Shown in pieces: positions 5,277 through 10,135 of a DNA stretch of 10,135 bases (positions are counted from its first letter, which is position 1; each line of letters opens with the position of its first letter). The translations under genes and the position numbers were made by a program. Origin of the DNA: UBA5359 sp002410925 [NCBI: bacterium UBP13_UBA5359]. GTDB taxonomy: Bacteria > UBP13 > UBA5359. Under the pieces are notes generated by a model that saw only the letters and a program-made list of their open reading frames with translations, did no database searches and had not been told where the DNA came from. The stretch spans positions 1 to 10,135 of the forward strand of contig DHPR01000040.1 in assembly GCA_002410925.1 (NCBI GenBank). The letters are read 5' to 3'.

Positions 5277-6391
5277 GCCAATCGAACTATGGTCTCATAG
5301 TTAGTCATTGTCCTCAGGCTTATCTTACGCCCATAAGGAGATGCTGAGGGCATCAGCACAAATCCTCTGCCACTGCCGGATGTGCCCTCCAACAAAGAAC
5401 GCTCCACAACCTTCTCAAAAGCAATCGGGTCCATGGTCTCGATATCACTGATTTCCAAGTTACCAAAAAGCACCATGCTTTGTCCATATTCACACCTGAT
5501 TTCGCAAAGTTCCATATCTCCCTGCGGCGGTGGTTCCAGCGGATCTAAGGCATCTATACCCATTTCAGCTAGATACGGCATTATGCCTCGTAACCGCCCG
5601 TGCGAGTGAATACGAGCATACCCACCATATTTCTTTACTATCTGTACCAGAGGTTCGGTATACTTTACTACGTATTCCCCAAAAAGCCTCGGCGGCAGAT
5701 AGGGTTCAGCAGCATATTCAGAACCAACTATACGCCAAAGCCTTCCGGAAAACTCTTTGGATACTCTCTCTGCATACGAGTAAAGAATCCTGGCGTGCTT
5801 TTCCAGCAAAGCATGAAATAATTTCTGTTCGGTAAGAGCAATAACCATATAGTTTTCCATACTGAATAACCCAGCCGCCAAACCTATGGGGTCCGGCACA
5901 TCTACCATAACTATACCGCTATCTCCAACTGCTTTTTCTGCTTTGTAAAGACCGTGTAAATCCGGCTTGGATATCAACACTTCATCTGGTAGTTGTAAAT
6001 AAGATTGCAAATCGTCTGTATCTTTTAAAAGGTGCTCAAGAGTCCAAACGGTGTCAATATCAGGATCACGCCTGGTCAAACTGGTCAATTCTCTTTCTGC
6101 CGCTTTGATGGTTGTTCGGTAGAAAAGTGAGCCGTCTTTCATATACTCTTCTTCCCGAAAGAACTCTTGCCGCATTACACTCGGTATGCAAAAAGGATTA
6201 CACATCCTTATCAGGTCAGTATGCTCTTCTGCTAATTGAAGCAACGGTTTCCAGGAAGGATCGTTATAGACGTTAAATGGATTGGGATCTTGCGGTTCAA
6301 TCTGAAAGCCGCCAATTTCATAGAAATTAACGGCTGGCCGATCTACTTGTTCTCCGCGTAAAGTAGCCATAAGACGCTCTCTTCCGGTCAT
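5258..6391 (-). CDS. Uroporphyrinogen decarboxylase-like (URO-D/MtaA superfamily) protein
   Basis: The start at ATG 6391 is chosen because GGGAGGG lies 4 bases before it and the family's N-terminal motif MTGRERLMATLRGEQVDRPA begins there; an upstream in-frame ATG (6448) would add 19 atypical residues. The 377-residue protein shows the URO-D-type TIM-barrel landmarks: the N-terminal ERLxATLxGExVDRPxV, an inner VDVPDP/GLAAG stretch, YGGYARIHSHG, and DALDPLEPPPQGD followed by FGNLEIS. URO-D superfamily members include haem-pathway decarboxylases and corrinoid:CoM-type methyltransferases (MtaA, CmuA). The zinc ligands of MtaA-type enzymes are His-x-Cys plus a late Cys; here the first pair is His262-x-His264 and the late position reads VLMPSASP with no Cys. 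It is therefore neither a plain HemE nor a standard MtaA. No corrinoid-protein gene is nearby. It is last in the operon after the FAD enzyme and esterase, now separated from them by an IS. Reaction unknown. Confidence 0.85.
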   Translation of the reverse strand: MTGRERLMATLRGEQVDRPAVNFYEIGGFQIEPQDPNPFNVYNDPSWKPLLQLAEEHTDLIRMCNPFCIPSVMRQEFFREEEYMKDGSLFYRTTIKAAERELTSLTRRDPDIDTVWTLEHLLKDTDDLQSYLQLPDEVLISKPDLHGLYKAEKAVGDSGIVMVDVPDPIGLAAGLFSMENYMVIALTEQKLFHALLEKHARILYSYAERVSKEFSGRLWRIVGSEYAAEPYLPPRLFGEYVVKYTEPLVQIVKKYGGYARIHSHGRLRGIMPYLAEMGIDALDPLEPPPQGDMELCEIRCEYGQSMVLFGNLEISDIETMDPIAFEKVVERSLLEGTSGSGRGFVLMPSASPYGRKISLRTMTNYETIVRLAQQAAF

Positions 6392-6493
6392 ACTTCCCTC
6401 CCGCGGCAAATTATCCTTGCCTGTTTGTTTTTGATTTCTCGCTCTCATTTAGCAGCTGGCATATGGACTGTACCCGAAAAAACGGACACTTCG

Positions 6494-7303
6494 TTAAGCA
6501 GCTTTCCTGAGGACGGCGGCCTCATGTTCAGCCGGGGTTTTGTACCCCAACTGTGAATGCAGCCGCTGCCGGTTATAGAATATTTCGATGTAATCGAAAA
6601 TATCCCTTCTTGCCTCCTCCCTGGTCCGATACCTCTTGTGGTGGATCAGCTCCATCTTCAGGGCTGAATAGAAGCTTTCCGCCACTGCATTGTCCCAACA
6701 GTTCCCCTTGCGGCTCATTGAGCATACCATGCCGTAATCTTTAAGCAGCTCTCGATACTCATTGCTGGCATACTGGCTGCCCCTGTCGGAATGGTGGATC
6801 AGCCCCTCCCCGGGCTTACGACGTTCTACCGCCATTCTCAGGGCGTCCATGACTAGTTTCCTGCTCAGGTCTTCGCCCATGGACCAGCCCACAATGCCTC
6901 TGCCGCAAAGGTCCTGTACCGTGGACAGATACAGCCAGCCCTCGTCTGTCGGTATGTACGTGATATCGTTGACCCAAACCTTGTTCAGCGCCTCTACCGT
7001 GAAATTCCTGTCCAGCAGATTCGGAGCCACCGGATAATTATGCTTTGAATTGGTCGCTGCCTTAAACTTCCTCCTGCGCTTTGATTGTATACCATTATCC
7101 CGCATCAGGCGAGCCACTCTATTCCGGGAACAAAGCTTCCCTTTGCGCTTAAGGGCCGCGTGGACCCGGTTGACACCGTATGTCTTTCTGCTCTTCTTGT
7201 GCACGATCCGAATATCCTCCAGCAGCTTTCGGTTCCCCCTGGACCGTTCGCTCTCAGGCCGATGCACCCATTCGTAATAGCCGCTTACAGATACCTGTAG
7301 CAT
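6494..7303 (-). CDS. IS3-family transposase OrfB (DDE integrase domain)
   Basis: The rve-type catalytic core is intact: Asp113 in WVNDITY, Asp173 in HHSDRGSQY and Glu209 in WDNAVAESFY, with the typical 35-residue gap between the second and third residues. An HTH_21-like region (about residues 24-70, TYGVNRVHAALKRKG) precedes it, and the C-terminal YNRQRLHSQLGYKTPAE is typical of IS3. The frame stays open upstream of this ATG through FVCENAKQFSIRIQCRML to the slippery site near 7396, so the working enzyme is the OrfAB fusion made by -1 frameshifting; this internal ATG is only the first in frame. The stop is immediately inside the left inverted repeat. Confidence 0.95.
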   Translation of the reverse strand: MLQVSVSGYYEWVHRPESERSRGNRKLLEDIRIVHKKSRKTYGVNRVHAALKRKGKLCSRNRVARLMRDNGIQSKRRRKFKAATNSKHNYPVAPNLLDRNFTVEALNKVWVNDITYIPTDEGWLYLSTVQDLCGRGIVGWSMGEDLSRKLVMDALRMAVERRKPGEGLIHHSDRGSQYASNEYRELLKDYGMVCSMSRKGNCWDNAVAESFYSALKMELIHHKRYRTREEARRDIFDYIEIFYNRQRLHSQLGYKTPAEHEAAVLRKAA

Positions 7304-7359
7304 CCGGCATTGTATCCTGATGGAGAACTGCTTGGCGTTTTCACATACAAACGAGTATC

Positions 7360-7641
7360 TTACGGCAGTTCCTTCGTGAAGATACCCACTGCTTTTTTTA
7401 ATATGTCACGCTCCACGGTCAACACTTTGGTCTCTCGCCGCAGACGGATCAACTCCTCCCGCTCATCCGGGGTCAGCCTGCCGCCGCTGTTGGCCTTCGT
7501 TCCATAGGTCTTCACCCATCGGGATAACACTGAATCGCAGATACCCAGATCCCTGGCTATCCGTGCCCTGCTGGCTCCTCCCTGCTCTACCAGCTTTACC
7601 GCCTCCAACTTGAACTCATTGTCAAATCTTCTCTTCTCCAT
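7360..7641 (-). CDS. IS3-family OrfA, helix-turn-helix protein
   Basis: This 93-residue protein of the HTH_Tnp_1 (PF01527-like) type starts MEKRRFDNEFKLEAVKLVEQ, has the recognition region ARIARDLGICDSVLSRWVK (about 27-45), and ends in a leucine-rich coiled coil (LIRLRRETKVLTVERDILKK) used for dimerisation. The ATG is preceded by GGAGGTG at a spacing of about 8, and a TATAAT box lies at 7662-7667, although no convincing -35 is seen. It binds the inverted repeats and regulates transposition, and it supplies the N-terminus of the OrfAB transposase. Confidence 0.93.
   Translation of the reverse strand: MEKRRFDNEFKLEAVKLVEQGGASRARIARDLGICDSVLSRWVKTYGTKANSGGRLTPDEREELIRLRRETKVLTVERDILKKAVGIFTKELP
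7393..7399 (-). other. Programmed -1 frameshift site of the IS3 element
   Basis: Near the end of orfA the zero frame reads TTA AAA AAA GCA, giving the slippery heptamer A AAA AAA followed by G. Slipping back one base moves ribosomes from orfA into the orfB frame, whose upstream extension is open from here to the OrfB ATG. This is the standard way IS3-family elements make the OrfAB transposase. Confidence 0.8.
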
Positions 7642-7703
7642 TTAAAGACACCTCCACTTTTATTATACCTTGCTATCGAGGTGTCCGGGTAATCGGGTAC
7701 AAT

Positions 7704-8501
7704 TCAATAAAAGCAACTGGTTAAGAATTCAAGCATTTCTCTCTCAAACAAGAATTCTACCTTATCAAAAGGCAAACTATCATCCGTAGTCATGGTGTGT
7801 TTGCGATCTTTTGCCTCCATAAAAACCGGGCTATGCCCAGCACTCCGTAACAATGAAACCATTTTCTTTGACTGCTCCACCGGCACAATGTTGTCAACCG
7901 TTCCATGCGCTATCCAAAGCTTGGGAGCGTGCAAATAAATATGATTGATCGGTGAGGCTTCTTTATATGCATCGGCTTTCTCTAAAGGCGTTCCCCCCAT
8001 GAAATCGGAGGTCATAGTATTTCCACGAATCTGATCATGAGCATACTGCTTCACAAGATCCATTATTCCGCAATAATCAACTATACCTTTTATTTTACAT
8101 ATATCGTCTTCCTCTTTAGTTGCTCGCAATCCGGACAACATAGCCAGATGGCCTCCTGCTGAACCACCAAGCAGAATACAATGATTCGAATCCAACCGAT
8201 AATTCCAACCATTTCTTTTCAGCCATTTAAATAGATGTACAATATCATGGTAAGCTGCAGGATAATGAGCTTCCCTAAAAACTCTATAGCTGCAAAGTAC
8301 AAAAGCTATTCCCGTAGGCTTAATCCGAGGCCAAAAATGACTATAAGAATTACGATCTCCAGCTTCCCATCCCCCTCCATGAATACCTAAAATATAGGGA
8401 AATATTCCTTCTCCTTCAGGCAAATAAATATTTATGAGCCCTCTGTCTCCCAGGGGTGGATTGGTCTGAATATCCTTAAATGTTGGAGTTTGAATAGGCA
8501 T
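7704..8501 (-). CDS. Alpha/beta-hydrolase esterase (BD-FAE/acetylesterase-like)
   Basis: This 265-residue hydrolase has the oxyanion-hole motif HGGGW (41-45), the nucleophile elbow GGSAGG with Ser114, Asp203 in HGTVDNIVP and His235 in DRKHTM, a complete Ser-Asp-His triad. The fold and motifs match small carboxylesterases of the hormone-sensitive lipase/BD-FAE kind that remove acetyl or other acyl groups from sugars and related compounds. No signal peptide is present, so it acts in the cytoplasm on an imported substrate. The start at 8501 has GAGGTGAT seven bases upstream. The gene is visibly richer in A/T than its neighbours, which hints at a separate origin. Its TGA stop is 2 bp outside the IS3 element, so the coding sequence is unharmed. 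It is the second gene of the operon, after the FAD enzyme. The substrate is unknown. Confidence 0.9.
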   Translation of the reverse strand: MPIQTPTFKDIQTNPPLGDRGLINIYLPEGEGIFPYILGIHGGGWEAGDRNSYSHFWPRIKPTGIAFVLCSYRVFREAHYPAAYHDIVHLFKWLKRNGWNYRLDSNHCILLGGSAGGHLAMLSGLRATKEEDDICKIKGIVDYCGIMDLVKQYAHDQIRGNTMTSDFMGGTPLEKADAYKEASPINHIYLHAPKLWIAHGTVDNIVPVEQSKKMVSLLRSAGHSPVFMEAKDRKHTMTTDDSLPFDKVEFLFEREMLEFLTSCFY

Positions 8502-8519
8502 ATAATCACCTCATTACCA

Positions 8520-8555
8520 TTTTGCATCAAGCATGCATACCTTCAGCATGCAAAA
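8520..8555. repeat. Dyad between the FAD enzyme and esterase genes
   Basis: TTTTGCAT (8520-8527) and ATGCAAAA (8548-8555) form a perfect 8-bp inverted repeat; inside it, GCATGC occurs twice (8531-8536 and 8546-8551), giving alternative pairings. The dyad lies just upstream of the esterase ribosome binding site in a 115-bp gap. It could be an operator, an attenuator-like hairpin or an mRNA processing site. The rest of the gap is A/T-rich with no clear promoter. Confidence 0.45.
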
Positions 8556-8616
8556 CGGCGCGCGTCTTTACTCTATCTCTTTATCTCTCTCAGTTTGAGA
8601 ATATGATTTATTACCT

Positions 8617-9966
8617 CTAGACGCCTGCTTTTATGAGAATCTTTCTTATTTCAGCGCCATTCAGAGATGACGGAGGCACTCCCTTTTCAACAGATATTGC
8701 CGCCGCAACTCCCGCAGCCTCTCCGGTTGCCATGCAGCATGGTATAAACCGCGTAGAGGCCAGTGCCCGGCTGGTGGTGGATATGCATCTTCCGGCCACC
8801 AGCAGATTATCCACATTCTTGGATACTAGGCATCTGTAAGGAATATCGTACGGGTGTGCCTGCGTCCAGCTTTGACTTCCTTCAGGGCTGTGAACATCCA
8901 TCGGAGTGCTGTTTTGTGCAATGGCATCATCAAACTTTCTGCCGTTAACTATATCCTCCTCAGTGAGTATGTACCTGCCCATTACCCTGCGTGTCTCCCT
9001 GACGCCTATAGCGGCTGATCCCCTATCCATCCGTATGCTGTTTTTAAAACCGGGGATGTATTTTTTTGCGATTGCAACCATATCGGCAAGCTGTTTTGCT
9101 GATATTACCTCTGCACGAGTTAAATCTAAAACGTTCGTACCATCAGCACCTGCAACGGTGGACCCGCTTAATTCTACCTTGGGGTCTCCTCTTTTGCCGT
9201 TTATCCATATGGTGTCATACCCTATGGATAGGCCGCTTTCATCCTTTGCCCTCTTTATGAACTGCGTGAAACCACTCGCAGCAAAAACAGACCCGTTATC
9301 AATAAACTCCTTTATATCCTCTGGATGCTCTTTATTATAGCTATGGATGAAAGTGATAAGACTGGCAGTATCTACATTATCCATAGTAGGTCCGCAGAGT
9401 GTCATAGCCTGGGTTCTGCCATCCTGCGGACGGCCGATTTCACAGGAAGCCCCGGCTCGCGCAGCTACATCAGCATCCCCAGTGGCATCAATGACAATCT
9501 TTGATGTAATAGCCTGCCTGCCGGATTTGCTTTCTATGATGACGCCGCAGATTTTGCAATCTTCTACAATGCTGTCTGCAATCCAACTATGGAAAAGCAA
9601 CCTTGCGCCAGCTTTTTCCAGCATGCTTATACTGACTTCCTTGAAGACGTCCAGCGCCACCTCAATCATGAGCCCGCCTATTATTGGATTATGGAACTCC
9701 CGAGTAATGCCGTCTTCTCTGCGCAGCCGCTCGATAACCTCCCGCATGATTCCGCCGTGAACTTTGGGATTGTATCCACCTATCCATTTCATAGGGCATG
9801 CGGTAACCGTTCCGCCCAGAAACCCGTATCGTTCCACCAGGATGGTATCTACCCCGCTCCTGGCCGCAGAAAGCGCGGCGCTAATACCGGCCACGCCTCC
9901 GCCCGCCACTATTACATCTGCATTAAGTGCGATAGGAATTTCTCTTGCCGCTTCTTTTATGTCCAT
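8617..9966 (-). CDS. FAD-dependent oxidoreductase (PF12831-type)
   Basis: This 449-residue flavoprotein opens with a Rossmann beta-alpha-beta unit, DVIVAGGGVAGISAALSAA (about 17-35), followed by the ribose-binding glutamate at residue 45 (LVERYGFLGG). The middle strand motif VIDATGDADVAARAG (about 158-172) and the C-terminal FAD-closing block NLLVAGRCIST ... CCMATGEAAGVAAA (about 391-428) complete the fold. This is the FAD_oxidored family, soluble proteins with often unassigned substrates that recur in carbohydrate and secondary-metabolite clusters of anaerobes. The start has GGAG about 9 bases upstream. It is followed after 115 bp by the esterase, and preceded after 72 bp by the end of another gene, so it is probably mid-operon. 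Oxidation or reduction of a hydroxyl or C=C group on a small organic substrate is likely; the electron partner is unknown. Confidence 0.92.
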   Translation of the reverse strand: MDIKEAAREIPIALNADVIVAGGGVAGISAALSAARSGVDTILVERYGFLGGTVTACPMKWIGGYNPKVHGGIMREVIERLRREDGITREFHNPIIGGLMIEVALDVFKEVSISMLEKAGARLLFHSWIADSIVEDCKICGVIIESKSGRQAITSKIVIDATGDADVAARAGASCEIGRPQDGRTQAMTLCGPTMDNVDTASLITFIHSYNKEHPEDIKEFIDNGSVFAASGFTQFIKRAKDESGLSIGYDTIWINGKRGDPKVELSGSTVAGADGTNVLDLTRAEVISAKQLADMVAIAKKYIPGFKNSIRMDRGSAAIGVRETRRVMGRYILTEEDIVNGRKFDDAIAQNSTPMDVHSPEGSQSWTQAHPYDIPYRCLVSKNVDNLLVAGRCISTTSRALASTRFIPCCMATGEAAGVAAAISVEKGVPPSSLNGAEIRKILIKAGV

Positions 9967-10038
9967 TAATATACTCCAATCCTCTCAGATAGCTTAGCTA
10001 ATAATCTCTTTGCAAATCGTTACGATCTTGCCGGAATT

Positions 10039-10134
10039 TTATACAACCATCTCATGTCGCCCCGGAGCCAGCGCATAATCTTTGAAGCCGAAACTGTTTG
10101 ATAGAGATATGGAAATGTTGATTGCACCGCTCGT
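10039..10134 (-). CDS. C-terminal end of an unidentified upstream gene (partial)
   Basis: At the window edge one minus-strand frame is open for 31 codons and ends at TAA (10039-10041): TSGAINISISLSNSFGF, then KDYALAPGRHEMVV. Composition and the ending look like real protein, with a beta-strand-rich C-terminus, and the other two frames are poorer. LSNSFGF resembles the end of ketoacyl synthases, but the following residues do not fit, so no family is claimed. It lies 72 bp before the FAD enzyme and in the same direction, so it is likely part of the same transcript. Confidence 0.45.
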   Translation of the reverse strand, partial: TSGAINISISLSNSFGFKDYALAPGRHEMVV

Positions 10135-10135
10135 T

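Larger units (their letters stand above)
6469..7701 (-). mobile_element. Complete IS3-family insertion sequence, 1233 bp
   Basis: Terminal inverted repeats of 25 bp bound the element: 6469-6493 (TGTACCCGA...CGGACACTTCG) and 7677-7701 (reverse complement TGTACCCGA...CGGACACCTCG), matching at 20 of 25 positions, with the family's 5'-TG...CA-3' tips. Inside are orfA and orfB in the IS3 arrangement, with orfB in the -1 frame. No target-site duplication is visible: the flanks are GGAC on the left and ATTC on the right, whereas IS3-family elements normally leave 3-5 bp. It lies between the esterase stop (2 bp away) and the URO-D-like gene (77 bp from its start), in the same direction as the host operon. 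Both reading frames and both ends look intact, so it is probably still mobile. Confidence 0.93.

Noticed and set aside
9347-9760. Plus-strand 137-codon frame
   Set aside because: It is antisense to the FAD oxidoreductase, which has a complete set of flavoprotein motifs.
10039-10134. Ketoacyl synthase C-terminus (LSNSFGF)
   Set aside because: The similarity is limited to seven residues and the next residues (KDYALAPG) do not match the glycine-rich end of that family.

Overview
The window looks like an accessory region of an anaerobic Firmicutes-type (Clostridia-like) genome of middling GC. The reasons are purine-rich GGAGG-type ribosome binding sites, two promoters close to the TTGACA/TATAAT consensus, a GntR/LacI-hybrid (AraR-type) repressor, and the kinds of mobile-element relics present. 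The genus cannot be named from sequence alone. Every intact gene is read on the minus strand, so transcription runs from high to low coordinates.

Layout in the direction of transcription. (a) 10134-10039 holds the last 31 codons of an unidentified gene. (b) 9966-5258 is a gene run encoding a PF12831-type FAD-dependent oxidoreductase, an alpha/beta-hydrolase esterase and a uroporphyrinogen-decarboxylase-like (URO-D/MtaA superfamily) protein. An intact 1233-bp IS3-family element (6469-7701) has landed between the last two, 2 bp after the esterase stop codon. (c) 5090-3948 is a GntR/LacI-type transcriptional regulator with its own near-consensus promoter. (d) 3925-2770 is a graveyard of mobile and defence genes: an orphan AbiEi-type antitoxin N-terminus with an inverted-repeat promoter, an unidentified 75-residue ORF, a frameshifted tyrosine integrase, and the right end of an IS21-family element with an IstB relic (plus strand) that cuts the integrase off. 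(e) 2725-83 is a two-gene operon of cytoplasmic, paralogous seven-bladed beta-propeller proteins. Its promoter is TTGACA-16-TATAAT, followed directly by an operator-like array of three 10-bp repeats and a 20-bp dyad.

Working model (inference): a ligand-responsive regulator sits between a catabolic operon (FAD oxidoreductase, esterase, URO-D-like protein) and a repressible operon of paired propeller proteins. The AraR-type fold and the esterase suggest a carbohydrate-derived or acylated substrate, but no substrate can be read from the sequence. The most unusual parts are the tandem intracellular propellers with their helically phased operator and the URO-D-like protein that lacks the MtaA-type cysteine ligands. 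The nested remnants show that the block between the two halves has been an insertion hot spot.
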